A stretch of DNA of 64,000 nt from positions 1,984,001 through 2,048,000 of the forward strand of contig NZ_CP014513.1 in NCBI RefSeq assembly GCF_001577365.1, written 5' to 3'. A program made the position numbers and the translations under genes. Position 1 is the stretch's first letter, and each line of letters opens with the position of its first letter. The notes under the pieces are model-generated. The model saw only the letters and a program-made list of their open reading frames with translations. It ran no database searches and was not told where the DNA came from. Below are positions 36,867-45,569 of this stretch, one piece after another. This DNA is from Frondihabitans sp. PAMC 28766. Lineage in GTDB: Bacteria > Actinomycetota > Actinomycetes > Actinomycetales > Microbacteriaceae.

Positions 36867-37292
36867 GTGACGTACCAGCCGCACGAGCTCCGGCTCGAGC
36901 TCATCACCACATGGGAGGCGTACCTCGGAGGTCGGCTGTCTCGGGCCGCAGCTCGGGATTACATCGACGAGCGCCTCGCCTTCTACGGCCCGGAGGAACT
37001 GGTCCACGACGGGCTCCAGCTGCTCAACGACGCCGTGAACGCGGGCGACCACGCGTCCGCGGAGGGCAAGGAGCGCGCCGCGGTCTGGTACGCCGCATGG
37101 AGTCGCGAGTGCGAGATACACGATGCCGATCCGGTCGCCTGGAGGCGCCGGTGGGCGATCGCGTATCTGAAGCGTCTCCTGCCGAAGATCCGGCCCGCGT
37201 CGAGACCGAAGGCGATCGCGGCGTTCCGTGAAGACCTCACGGATGCAGACGTTGAATCCTTATCGATAGTTGCAACGTCAAGTGAGGCATGA
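36867..37292 (+). CDS. Conserved hypothetical protein
   Basis: This 141-residue mostly helical protein (HELRLELITTWEAYLGGRLSRAAARDYIDERL, LLNDAVNAG, WRRRWAIAYLKRLLP) has no signal, membrane segment or known motif. It begins at GTG 36867, divergent from pepN across 129 bases. Its stop codon overlaps the first bases of the 60-bp hairpin element at 37291. No function is assigned. Confidence 0.65.
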   Translation: MTYQPHELRLELITTWEAYLGGRLSRAAARDYIDERLAFYGPEELVHDGLQLLNDAVNAGDHASAEGKERAAVWYAAWSRECEIHDADPVAWRRRWAIAYLKRLLPKIRPASRPKAIAAFREDLTDADVESLSIVATSSEA

Positions 37293-37350
37293 GTCCGAAC
37301 GCGAGCAAAATGCCCGAACTAGTCACGGCGCTTTGCGGAAGAACGGGCTC
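37291..37350. repeat. Diverged copy of the 60-bp palindrome
   Basis: Aligned without gaps to 20691-20750, about 43 of 60 bases match, including GAGTCCG, GCAAAA, GCCCGAACTAGT and the flanking CTCAT. Pairing is now imperfect. It occupies the convergent gap between the 36867 gene and the hydrolase at 37367, so it may still end transcription. Confidence 0.7.
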
Positions 37351-37366
37351 ATAGCCTCAGGCGCCA

Positions 37367-37996
37367 CTACAGGGCGGCGAGCACCTCGTCGACGGTGGTG
37401 ACCTCGACGAGCGGCGCGTAGAGCGCCATCATGTCGAGGGCGCGCTGGTGGTCGAGGTCGCTCAGCCCGGCGCAGGCGTCGGCGACGACCCGCACTCGGA
37501 CGCCGGCGTCGGCGGCGGCCAGCGCCGTCGAGAGCACGCAGCAGTCGGTCGAGACGCCGGTCAGCACGATGTCCGTCGGCGCGCCGAGGGCGGAAGACGT
37601 GGCGGCGTCCCACTTGCCGAACGTCTCGCGCGTGATGACGGTCGCGTCGCCGGCCGGCGACGCGACGGAAAACTCCGGCATCAGCTCGTACAGCGGATCC
37701 GACTCGGGCACCAGCGCGAACGGCCAGTCCTGGTAGTAGGGGATCCACGCGCCCGAGGGCTCGGCCGGGGCCACGAAGCGAGTCAGGGCGACGCGTGAGC
37801 CGAACGCAGGACGCAAGCGCGTGGATCCTGCGCTCGCCGTCTCGTAGTCGGGGGTGAACCACTCGCTGCAGGGCTCGCCGAAGATGCGCTGCATGTCGAC
37901 GACCACGAGCCACGGCGGCGTCGCGAACGACAGCGGCGCGGGCGCACGTGCGGGCGCGGGCGCAGGCGCGGGTGCAGGCTCGCCAGGTTCCGTCAC
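37367..37996 (-). CDS. Isochorismatase/nicotinamidase-like cysteine hydrolase
   Basis: This 209-residue protein has a short Pro/Ala linker at its N-terminus and an isochorismatase fold: WLVVVDMQRIF with the catalytic Asp, ETFGKWDAA with a likely catalytic Lys and GVSTDCCVLSTAL with the nucleophile Cys. It could hydrolyse an amide such as nicotinamide or a ureido compound. The GTG start overlaps the permease stop (GTGA), so the two are translationally coupled and likely share a substrate pathway. Confidence 0.85.
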   Translation of the reverse strand: MTEPGEPAPAPAPAPARAPAPLSFATPPWLVVVDMQRIFGEPCSEWFTPDYETASAGSTRLRPAFGSRVALTRFVAPAEPSGAWIPYYQDWPFALVPESDPLYELMPEFSVASPAGDATVITRETFGKWDAATSSALGAPTDIVLTGVSTDCCVLSTALAAADAGVRVRVVADACAGLSDLDHQRALDMMALYAPLVEVTTVDEVLAAL

Positions 37997-39474
37997 ACGA
38001 TGTCCCGGTCGAGCTGCAGCACGCCCTCCTGCTGCCGGATGACGGGCCGCATGAACAGGATCGTGCCCAGGTAGCCGATCAGCAGTGCCGCCAGCACACC
38101 GAGGTTCGCGCCGCCCCACTGCGCCTTCAGGCCGAAGAGGAAGTAGCCCTGCCAGCCGAGCCACGACGCGTAGCCGTTCTCGACCAGACCCCAGCCGATG
38201 ATGGTGCCGAGCACGATGAGGCCGATCGTCACCCACTGGACGCTGCCGTACCGCCCGCTCTTGTCGAACAGGTCGGCGGTTGCATAATCTTTGCGACGCA
38301 ATTGAACGTCGGCCAGGAAGATCCCCGCCCACGCCGCGATCGGCACGCCGAGCGTGATCAGGAAGCCCTGGAACGGCACGACGAACGAGGTCGCGAAGAA
38401 GGCGACGTAGATCGTTCCCGCGATCATGACGACGCCGTCGACCGATGCGGCCGCGTAGCGGGGGATCTTGAGGCCGGCGTTCAGCAGCGAGAAGCCCGAC
38501 GAGTAGATGTTCATCACCGACCCACCGACGAGGCCCAGGATCGCGACGAGGGCGAACGGGATCAGGAACCACGTCGGCACGAGGGTCGCCAGCGCACCGA
38601 TGGGGTCGTCGTTGATGGCCGCGAAGAGCGACTTCGACGAGCCGGCCAGCAGCAGGCCGAAGACCAGCAGGATCACGGGGGCGATCGACGACCCGAAGGT
38701 GGTCCACCAGATCACGCCACCACTCGACGACTTGCGCGGAAGGTACCGCGAGTAGTCGGCAGCCGCATTGACCCAGCCGAGGCCGAAGCCCGTCATCATG
38801 AAGACGAAGCCGCCGATCACCGCGGGCAGAGCGCCGCTCGGCAGAGCCATGACGGCGTGGAAGTCGATGCGGTGGAAGGTCAGGACGATATAGACGACGG
38901 TCAGCACGCCGGTGGCGACAGTGATCCATTTCTGCAGCCGCATCAGGAAGTCGAAGCCGAGGATGCCGCCGAAGACGACGAGCGCAGCCACGACGATCAG
39001 GGCGATGACCTTCGTCACGTCGCCGCCGCCCGCGCCGAGCTTCTCGAACACCGTCGCGGTCGCCAGGACGGCGAGCGAGGTCAGCGCGGTCTCCCACCCG
39101 ACGGTGAGCACCCACGAGATGATCGACGGCACCTTGTTGCCGTTCACCCCGAACGCCGCCCGGCCGAGAGTCATCGTCGGTGCGTTGCCCCGCTTGCCGG
39201 CCAGCGCGATGAAGCCGCAGAACAAGAACGAGATGACGATTCCGAGTGCGCCGACGATCACGGCCTGCCAGAACGAGACCCCGAAGAAGAGCAGGTAGGC
39301 CCCGTACCCGATGCCCAGCACCGACACGTTCGCTGCGAACCACGGCCAGAACAGCTGCCGGGGCGAGCCCTTGCGCTCGCTCTCATCGATGGCGTTGACA
39401 CCGTTGGCCTCGATGCCGCGGGGGACGGAGCCCTCCGCGACGGCGGTGGGCTCGTACGGAGCTTGGGTCGACAT
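37993..39474 (-). CDS. NCS1-family nucleobase/cytosine permease
   Basis: From the ATG at 39474 the protein has 493 residues and about 12 hydrophobic helices. The N-terminal PRGIEANGVNAIDESERKG and LFWPWFAANVSVLGIGYG are typical of NCS1 cation symporters for cytosine, allantoin, hydantoins or hydroxymethylpyrimidines. Similarity looks closest to CodB/PurP-type permeases but the ligand is not readable. GAGAAG lies before the chosen ATG; an in-frame upstream start at 39525 would add 17 residues. It is coupled to the amidase-like gene. Confidence 0.88.
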   Translation of the reverse strand: MSTQAPYEPTAVAEGSVPRGIEANGVNAIDESERKGSPRQLFWPWFAANVSVLGIGYGAYLLFFGVSFWQAVIVGALGIVISFLFCGFIALAGKRGNAPTMTLGRAAFGVNGNKVPSIISWVLTVGWETALTSLAVLATATVFEKLGAGGGDVTKVIALIVVAALVVFGGILGFDFLMRLQKWITVATGVLTVVYIVLTFHRIDFHAVMALPSGALPAVIGGFVFMMTGFGLGWVNAAADYSRYLPRKSSSGGVIWWTTFGSSIAPVILLVFGLLLAGSSKSLFAAINDDPIGALATLVPTWFLIPFALVAILGLVGGSVMNIYSSGFSLLNAGLKIPRYAAASVDGVVMIAGTIYVAFFATSFVVPFQGFLITLGVPIAAWAGIFLADVQLRRKDYATADLFDKSGRYGSVQWVTIGLIVLGTIIGWGLVENGYASWLGWQGYFLFGLKAQWGGANLGVLAALLIGYLGTILFMRPVIRQQEGVLQLDRDIV

Positions 39475-39528
39475 GTGATCTTCTCTCGGGAGGGGCGCGG
39501 GGAAGCCTGCGGGTTCTAGGCTCAACCC

Positions 39529-40173
39529 ATGACCGACACACTAACTTCCGACGACGTTGCAGGTTCGTCGAGCACCGCGACAGCCGTCGAATTCTGGTTC
39601 GACCCGTCGTGCCCGTGGGCGTGGATGACGAGCCGCTGGATGGACGAGGTGGCGAAGCTGCGCAACCTCGACGTGACCTTCCATGTGATGAGCCTCGGGC
39701 TGCTGAACGAAGGCCGCGAAGGCTTCGATCCTGCTGTCCTGACCATGCTCATCCGCTACACCCGCCTCGTCACGGCCGCCAGCGAGCTGCACGGCCAGGA
39801 GATCGTCAAGCCGCTCTACGACGCGCTCGGCACCCGCATCCACGTCGAGGGCCAGAAGGACGACCAGGACGGCGTCATCGCCGCGTCCCTCGCGGAGGTG
39901 GGCCTCCCCGCCGACTTCGCCAAGTACGCCGACAGTGACGAGTTCGACGCCCAGATGCGCGCCAGCCACGAAGACGGCATCAACCGCGTGGGGCAGGATG
40001 TCGGCACCCCCGTCATCGCGGTCAACGGCACGGCGTTCTTCGGCCCCGTCATCAGCCCGGCGCCGAAGGGCGAGACGGCTGCGACCCTCTGGGACGGCGT
40101 TGTCGCCGCGGCGTCGTACGACGGCTTCTTCGAGCTGAAGCGCTCTCGCACAAGAGGCCCGATCTTCGATTGA
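39529..40173 (+). CDS. Mycothiol-dependent nitroreductase-like DsbA-family protein (Rv2466c type)
   Basis: This 214-residue thioredoxin-fold protein has the active-site region FWFDPSCPWAWMTSRW, in which the nucleophile Cys28 is kept but the second Cys of CPWC is Ala. A helical insert (about 60-140) and VGTPVIAVNGTAFFGPV follow, as in Rv2466c, a mycothiol-linked oxidoreductase. The monothiol form may work directly with mycothiol. It is divergent from the permease and followed by rpiB in the mycobacterial order. Confidence 0.9.
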   Translation: MTDTLTSDDVAGSSSTATAVEFWFDPSCPWAWMTSRWMDEVAKLRNLDVTFHVMSLGLLNEGREGFDPAVLTMLIRYTRLVTAASELHGQEIVKPLYDALGTRIHVEGQKDDQDGVIAASLAEVGLPADFAKYADSDEFDAQMRASHEDGINRVGQDVGTPVIAVNGTAFFGPVISPAPKGETAATLWDGVVAAASYDGFFELKRSRTRGPIFD

Positions 40174-40209
40174 GCGTCTGAGAGAGGCGACAGCAATAGG
40201 ATTTGAGGC

Positions 40210-40695
40210 ATGCGGATCCACGTTGCCACCGACCATGCCGGCCTCGAGTTTGCCCAGACCCTGATCAAGCACCTCGAGGCCCAGGGGCACGAGGTCACCG
40301 ACCACGGACCCCAGACGTACGAGCCGCTCGACGACTACCCGTCGTTCTGCATCTCGGCCGCCCGCGCGGTCATCGCCGACCAGAAGGCTGGCCTCGAGTC
40401 CCTCGGCGTGGTCTTCGGCGGATCGGGCAACGGCGAGCAGATCGCCGCCAACGAGGTCGAGGGCATCCGCGCCGCCCTCGCCTGGAGCACCGCCACAGCC
40501 CAGCTCGCCCGACAGCACAACGACGCCAACGTCGTCGCGATCGGCGCCCGCCAGCACACCGAAGACGAGGCGATCGCCCTCATCGACGAATTCATCAAGA
40601 CGCCGTTCTCGTTCGAAGAGCGCCACGAGCGCAGGATCGCGCAGCTGGCCGAGTACGAGCAGACCGGCGAGATCAAGGGCCATCCCTTCACCTGA
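40210..40695 (+). CDS. rpiB: Ribose-5-phosphate isomerase B
   Basis: This 161-residue enzyme interconverts ribose 5-phosphate and ribulose 5-phosphate in the pentose phosphate pathway. VATDHAGLEFAQTL, GGSGNGEQIAANEVEGIRAALAW and a later ARQHNDANVVAIGARQ are diagnostic. In place of the E. coli catalytic Cys there is Ser/Gly with Glu76, as in the mycobacterial-type RpiB that uses Glu as base. It lies 36 bases after the nitroreductase gene. Confidence 0.96.
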   Translation: MRIHVATDHAGLEFAQTLIKHLEAQGHEVTDHGPQTYEPLDDYPSFCISAARAVIADQKAGLESLGVVFGGSGNGEQIAANEVEGIRAALAWSTATAQLARQHNDANVVAIGARQHTEDEAIALIDEFIKTPFSFEERHERRIAQLAEYEQTGEIKGHPFT

Positions 40696-40730
40696 GTTCG
40701 CATGTCGGTGACCCGGGGTAGCGTGATCGC

Positions 40731-41771
40731 GTGCCTGAAGGTCATTCCGTCCACCGCATCGCCAACCAGTTCGAGGCGAGCTTCGTCGGCAAGCGCGTCG
40801 CCGTCTCCTCCCCGCAGGGTCGCTTCGCGCCCGGCGCTAAGAAGCTCGACGGCGCCACCATGATCGACGCCAAGGCCGTCGGCAAGCAGATGTTCCTGCA
40901 GTTCGACAACGGCCTCTACCTGACCGTGCACCTCGGCCTCTACGGCTCGTGGGATTTCGCCGGCGACTTCTCGCTCGACCCCACCACGAAGAGCGCCAAC
41001 GGCCGGATGGGCCAGACGAACATGCGCGGCACCGACGAGCACGTCGAAGACGACGCTGGCGAAGACTCCTGGAAGAGCATCGGCGCTCCCCGCAAAGCCC
41101 GGAAGACCCAGCCCGCCATGGTCCGCATCGGCAAACCCGTGAGCGCCGCGCGCATGCGCATGGCCGAGCAGGAGAAACGCGAAGACGACGTCGACCTGGA
41201 GGCGTTCCCGCCCGATCCTGTGGGCGCCGTTCGCGTGCGCATCCTGGCCGAGACCGTCGTCGCCGACCTGCGCGGCCCGACCAAGTGCGAGGTGCAGACC
41301 GCCGACGAGGTCGATGCCACGATCGCGAGGCTGGGCCCCGACCCCCTGGTCGACTCGCCCAAGAAGGGCGCCGACCGGTTCTTCGAGCGCGTGCACAAGA
41401 CCAAGACCGTGATCGGCCTGCTGTTGATGGACCAGTCGGTCGTCAGCGGCATCGGCAACGTGTATCGCGCCGAGCTTCTCTTCCGCGCCAAGCTCAACCC
41501 GTACACCCCCGGCAACGAGGTGCCCGAAGAGACGGTTCGCGCGATCTACAAAGACTGGTCGAAGCTGCTGAGGAGCGGCGTCAAGCTCGGCCAGATGATG
41601 ACGATGGAGGGCCTCTCGAAGAAGGCCTACGCCGCGGCGCTCACGAGCCGCGACGACCGCCACTGGGTCTACCACCGCGAGGGCCTGCCCTGCCGGGTCT
41701 GCGGCACCAACATCCTGATGGAAGAAGCCGCCGGCCGAAAGCTGTATTGGTGCCCCGTCTGTCAGGCTTAG
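40731..41771 (+). CDS. nei: Fpg/Nei-family DNA glycosylase (endonuclease VIII-like)
   Basis: This 346-residue base-excision enzyme starts with PEGHSVHRIANQF (catalytic Pro2 and Glu3 after Met removal), has the helix-two-turn-helix region around LLMDQSVVSGIGNVYRAELLFRAKLNP and a C-terminal zinc finger with CRVCG and CPVC. It removes oxidised pyrimidines or similar lesions. A long charged insert (about 105-150) is a lineage feature. The GTG start at 40731 gives the essential N-terminal proline. It resembles mycobacterial Nei2. Confidence 0.93.
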   Translation: MPEGHSVHRIANQFEASFVGKRVAVSSPQGRFAPGAKKLDGATMIDAKAVGKQMFLQFDNGLYLTVHLGLYGSWDFAGDFSLDPTTKSANGRMGQTNMRGTDEHVEDDAGEDSWKSIGAPRKARKTQPAMVRIGKPVSAARMRMAEQEKREDDVDLEAFPPDPVGAVRVRILAETVVADLRGPTKCEVQTADEVDATIARLGPDPLVDSPKKGADRFFERVHKTKTVIGLLLMDQSVVSGIGNVYRAELLFRAKLNPYTPGNEVPEETVRAIYKDWSKLLRSGVKLGQMMTMEGLSKKAYAAALTSRDDRHWVYHREGLPCRVCGTNILMEEAAGRKLYWCPVCQA

Positions 41772-41775
41772 CTTT

Positions 41776-42393
41776 ATGCGCTACACACCGCACTTCCTCC
41801 TCGAAGACGCAGCCGAGGTCAAACGCCTCATCCGCGAGAATCCGTGGGCCACGATCGTCTCGAACACCGCAGCCGGCCTCGTCGCGTCGCACTACCCGGT
41901 GATCCTCGAAGACACCGCAGACGACGTCATCTCGATCGTCAGCCACGTCGGCCGCCCCGACGAGCAGCTGCACGAGCTGGGCCAGCACGAGACGCTCGTG
42001 ATCGTCCAGGGCCCGCACGGCTACATCTCGCCCAACTGGTACCCCGAGGGTCAGATCATCCCGACTTGGAACCACGTCACCGCGCACCTCTACGGCACCC
42101 CCGAGATCCTCTCCGACGACGAGAACTTCCGGGTGCTCGGCGAGCTCGTCGACCACTTCGAGCAGCGCATGCCCGAACCGGTCTCGCTCCAGCTCGACGA
42201 CGCAGGAGCTCGGGGCGTGGCACGAGGCACCGTCGGCATCAGGATGCGGGTCGCCCGCTTCGACGCCCGCCTGAAGCTCAGCCAGAACAAAGGCCCCGAG
42301 GTGGTCGACCGCATCATCGACGCCCTCGAGAGCGGCGACGTCTACAGCAACCCGGCCCTCGCCGAGGAGATGAAGCGGGTCCACCCGCGATGA
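41776..42393 (+). CDS. PaiB-like FMN-binding protein
   Basis: This 205-residue protein starts MRYTPHFLLEDAAEVKRLIRENPWATIVSNTAAGLVASHYPVIL and contains QGPHGYISPNWYPEGQIIPTWNHVTAHLYG, the hallmark of the PaiB/FMN-binding negative regulator family (flavin reductase-like split barrel). It ends with a helical tail. In Bacillus PaiB affects protease and sporulation genes. Its position four bases after nei and overlapping the amidohydrolase indicates co-transcription. Confidence 0.88.
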   Translation: MRYTPHFLLEDAAEVKRLIRENPWATIVSNTAAGLVASHYPVILEDTADDVISIVSHVGRPDEQLHELGQHETLVIVQGPHGYISPNWYPEGQIIPTWNHVTAHLYGTPEILSDDENFRVLGELVDHFEQRMPEPVSLQLDDAGARGVARGTVGIRMRVARFDARLKLSQNKGPEVVDRIIDALESGDVYSNPALAEEMKRVHPR

Positions 42394-43901
42394 GCGGGGC
42401 CCCGCAGCCGTCGCTGCTGCTGCGCAACGCCCGGCTCGTGGGTCGCGACGGCCAGCCGACCGACATCCTGCTCGAAGACGGCCTCGTCTCGGCCCTCGCG
42501 CAGGGCATCGCTCCGGGCCCGGCCCAGGTGGTCGACCTCGACGGCCGTTTCGTCGCCCCGGGCCTCTGGGACAACCACGTGCACATGGAGCAGTGGGCAC
42601 TCGTCCGCCAGCGCCTCGACGTCTCGTCGGCCGGCTCGGCCCGCGAGGCTGCCGATCTGGTGGCGCGCAGGATCCGCGAGGGCCGCCCCGCAGACCGCGA
42701 CCTGTTGGTCGGCTACGGCTTCCGCGACGCCCTGTGGCCCGATGCCCCCGACCTCGTCCTCCTGGACGCGGCCGGTGCTGCCCTGGGCGAGGCCGTGCCC
42801 GTCGCCCTCGTCAGCGCCGATCTGCACGCCGTCTGGCTGAACTCGGCGGGGCTGGCGCTGATCGGCCTGCCGCCCGAGGCCTCCCCGACGGGGCTCCTGC
42901 GCGAACAGGCGGCGTTCGACGCGAGCACTGCGATCACGGCCGTCGACAGCACACGCATGGACGACTGGGTCGCGGATGCCGCGAAGGCCGCCGCCACGAG
43001 GGGAGTCGTCGGCGTCGTCGACCTCGAGATGACGCTCTCGCTCGGCGCCTGGACGACCCGCGTCGGAGACGGCATCGACCAGCTGCGGGTGCGCTGCGGG
43101 GTCTACCCGAGCGACCTCGACATCGTGATCGCCAGAGGCCTCCGCACCGGCGACATCCTGCCGGGCACGGATGGGCTCGTCGAGATGGGCCCGTTCAAGG
43201 TGATCACCGACGGGTCGCTCAACACACGGACTGCGTACTGTCACGATCCGTATCCGATGGTCGACGGCCGCGCCGGGGGCGTCGGGCTGCCGACTTTCAC
43301 GCTCGACGAACTCGTCGCCCTGATGTCGCGCGCGAGCGGTGCCGGTCTCGTGCCCGCCGTGCACGCCATCGGAGACCACGCGAACACCCTCGCTCTCGAC
43401 GCCTACGAGCGGGTCGGCTGCAGGGGCACGATCGAGCACGCGCAGCTGCTGCGCTGGGCCGACGTCGCCCGGTTCGCTCGCCTCGGCGTGACGGCCAGCG
43501 TCCAGCCTGAGCACGCCATGGACGACCGCGACATCGCCGAGGTCTACTGGCCCGGCCGGACGGATCGTGCCTTCGCGCTCGAGACCCTCGAAGCTGCCGG
43601 GGTGGCGCTGAGGCTCGGCTCGGACGCCCCCGTCGCGCCCCTCGACCCGTGGGTGGCGATCTCAGCGGCGGTGACGCGGTCTCGTGACGGGCGGGAGCCG
43701 TGGCATCCTGCGCAGCGGGTCTCGGCCGCGGTGGCGCTCGCCGCCTCCACCGACGGCCGCTCGTCCGTCGCCGTGGGCAGTGTCGCCGACCTGGCTGTGC
43801 TCGTCGCCGACCCGTTGGCGGCCGAGTCGACCGAGGCCCTCCGCGACATGGCGGTCGATGCCACCCTGCTCGGCGGCCGGTTCACGCACAGCGCGCTCTA
43901 G
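42390..43901 (+). CDS. Amidohydrolase (YtcJ-like)
   Basis: This 503-residue metal-dependent hydrolase shows the amidohydrolase plan: a short N-terminal beta domain (LLLRNARLVGRDG), the HxH metal motif in GLWDNHVHME, a TDGSLNTRTAY loop, HAIGDHANTLALDAYERV, IEHAQLL and the metal-binding Asp in LGSDAPVAPLDPW. It probably cleaves an amide of unknown identity. The ATG overlaps the upstream stop (ATGA). Confidence 0.88.
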   Translation: MSGAPQPSLLLRNARLVGRDGQPTDILLEDGLVSALAQGIAPGPAQVVDLDGRFVAPGLWDNHVHMEQWALVRQRLDVSSAGSAREAADLVARRIREGRPADRDLLVGYGFRDALWPDAPDLVLLDAAGAALGEAVPVALVSADLHAVWLNSAGLALIGLPPEASPTGLLREQAAFDASTAITAVDSTRMDDWVADAAKAAATRGVVGVVDLEMTLSLGAWTTRVGDGIDQLRVRCGVYPSDLDIVIARGLRTGDILPGTDGLVEMGPFKVITDGSLNTRTAYCHDPYPMVDGRAGGVGLPTFTLDELVALMSRASGAGLVPAVHAIGDHANTLALDAYERVGCRGTIEHAQLLRWADVARFARLGVTASVQPEHAMDDRDIAEVYWPGRTDRAFALETLEAAGVALRLGSDAPVAPLDPWVAISAAVTRSRDGREPWHPAQRVSAAVALAASTDGRSSVAVGSVADLAVLVADPLAAESTEALRDMAVDATLLGGRFTHSAL

Positions 43902-43992
43902 CCTTGCGACTGAGAGACCTCGTCCTCCTGGGGGTGCGAGTGGGCACCTCTGGCTGAAGACAACGACCTGCTCGTTATGAAAAATATCAGAC

Positions 43993-45264
43993 ATGGTTTC
44001 TTCCCGTGTCCATCTCGTCGGCCTCGACGGTCTCCGCGGCCTCGCAGCGGCGTCGGTGCTCTGCTACCACGTGTCGAACGTGCTGTCGCCCGACATTCAT
44101 CGCCGGGCACCGCTCCTCGTCGATCTGCTTCACCAGGGCCTCACGCTCTTCTTCGTGCTCTCCGGCTTCCTGCTCTTCCTCGGGTTCGCCGAACGGCTCA
44201 TCGACGGGCGGCCTCTGCCGGGTCTGCGACAGTATGCGTTCTCGCGGATCCTGCGAATCTGGCCGGCCTATCTCGTGATCCTGCTCGTCACCGACGTCGT
44301 GTTCGGCCTGTCGTTCGTGCGGCCGAGGGGAGTGGGGCGGCTCTCGGTCGGCGAGCTGGTGATGGACGCGACGCTGCTGCACTCGTACCAGCCGTCGACG
44401 CTGCGCACAGGGCTCGAGGTGTCGTGGACTCTGACGGTCGAGCTCACGTTCTATGCCCTTCTGCCGGTGCTGGCCTGGCTCGCAGGCCGGGTCGTGCCGA
44501 CGCGGAACGCCAGTGCTCCCGAATGGCTCCGCGCTCGCGGAGGGCTGCGCGTTCTCGTGCCGGTCGTCGCGATGGCCGGGATCGGGGCGGCCGGGCACCT
44601 CTGGGCCGCCTCGATGAGGCACGTGCCCGGCGGTGCGCGAGGCTGGTCGGCCGACATCCCTTCCGTCGTCAGCCGCAGCCTGCTGATGCAGGCCGACCTC
44701 TTTGCTCTGGGCATGATCTCCGCACTGGTGATCATCGCCGCGCGCCGAGGGCAGTGGGGAATGCGCGGATACGTCGTGGCTGAAGCATCGGCCGTGCTCG
44801 TCGCGGTCGCGGCACTGACGGTCTTCGTGGGCGATCACCGGGGCACGGTCGTCGCGGATCTCGTCGGGGCCGGGTTCGCAGCGCTCGTCGTCGCGATCCT
44901 GCTGCCATCGACTCGCGGCAGCGTCGGGCCGGTCGGGCGCGTGCTCGAGTCGCCGGTGCTGCGCGGTCTCGGCCTCGTGTCGTACAGCCTCTACCTCTGG
45001 CACATGCCGGTCGTGCGGGCGATGCAGCACTGGTTCGGGCCTCTCGGCGGCGGGTGGGGCGTGTACCTGCTGCAGACGTGCATCGTGCTCGTCGTCTCGA
45101 CGGCACTCGCGACGGCCACCTACCTCGCCGTCGAGCGGCCTGCCCTCCGGCTCAAGGCCCGCTTCGCCGGCACTCGGGCGGCTGCCCCAGCCCTCGCGGC
45201 GCGAGGTCTTACCTTTTCGGCAGACCCTCACCGCCGGGGCTGCCCGGCTGGGCCGGAAAGGTAA
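43993..45264 (+). CDS. Acyltransferase family 3 membrane protein (OafA/YrhL)
   Basis: This 423-residue polytopic protein has the family start LVGLDGLRGLAAASVLCYHVSN with the catalytic-type Arg/His, then about ten hydrophobic helices, FFVLSGFLLFLGFAE and a late GLVSYSLYLWHMPVVRAMQH. It likely O-acetylates a cell-surface polysaccharide or lipid. It is preceded by an AT-rich gap (43902-43992). Its last residues and the TAA stop lie within the hairpin repeat at 45208, so the natural C-terminus may have been changed by that element. Confidence 0.88.
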   Translation: MVSSRVHLVGLDGLRGLAAASVLCYHVSNVLSPDIHRRAPLLVDLLHQGLTLFFVLSGFLLFLGFAERLIDGRPLPGLRQYAFSRILRIWPAYLVILLVTDVVFGLSFVRPRGVGRLSVGELVMDATLLHSYQPSTLRTGLEVSWTLTVELTFYALLPVLAWLAGRVVPTRNASAPEWLRARGGLRVLVPVVAMAGIGAAGHLWAASMRHVPGGARGWSADIPSVVSRSLLMQADLFALGMISALVIIAARRGQWGMRGYVVAEASAVLVAVAALTVFVGDHRGTVVADLVGAGFAALVVAILLPSTRGSVGPVGRVLESPVLRGLGLVSYSLYLWHMPVVRAMQHWFGPLGGGWGVYLLQTCIVLVVSTALATATYLAVERPALRLKARFAGTRAAAPALAARGLTFSADPHRRGCPAGPER

Positions 45265-45265
45265 G
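45208..45265. terminator. Long-armed hairpin, second copy of the CTTACCTTTTCGGC family
   Basis: Arms CTTACCTTTTCGGC (45208-45221) and GCCGGAAAGGTAAG (45252-45265) match the hairpin at 24875 apart from one base that leaves a wobble-type pair. It lies at the convergent end of the acyltransferase and the 45288 gene and contains the acyltransferase stop codon. Confidence 0.75.
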
Positions 45266-45287
45266 GATCAGGAGGGGACGGAAGCTG

Positions 45288-45560
45288 CTAGCGAACGCGG
45301 CGCCGCACGAAGGTCAGCGCGAAGACGAGCACGCCGGCCACGAGACACGGCAGCGCGACGGCGAGGATCGGCACCTGCGTGTCCATCAGCATGAGGAAGA
45401 GACCCTCGACGATGCCGGCGGCGCCGAGGAGGCGCAGATAACCGCGGGGCCACGTCGGGGCGATGATCGCGAGCCAGACCTCGCGTCGCGCGAGATGCAG
45501 GATCCAGGGCTGCACCCGGATCCTGGTCTCGTCGCGTTTCGCCCCCGGCTCGTGTGTCAT
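45288..45560 (-). CDS. Small membrane protein of unknown function
   Basis: This 90-residue protein has a charged soluble N-terminus (about 1-35) and two hydrophobic helices (LRLLGAAGIVEGLFLMLM and PILAVALPCLVAGVLVFALTFV), ending RRRVR. No family is recognised. Its start is nine bases after the LtrA stop on the same strand, so it may be co-transcribed with ltrA. Confidence 0.65.
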   Translation of the reverse strand: MTHEPGAKRDETRIRVQPWILHLARREVWLAIIAPTWPRGYLRLLGAAGIVEGLFLMLMDTQVPILAVALPCLVAGVLVFALTFVRRRVR

Positions 45561-45569
45561 GAGCGGATG

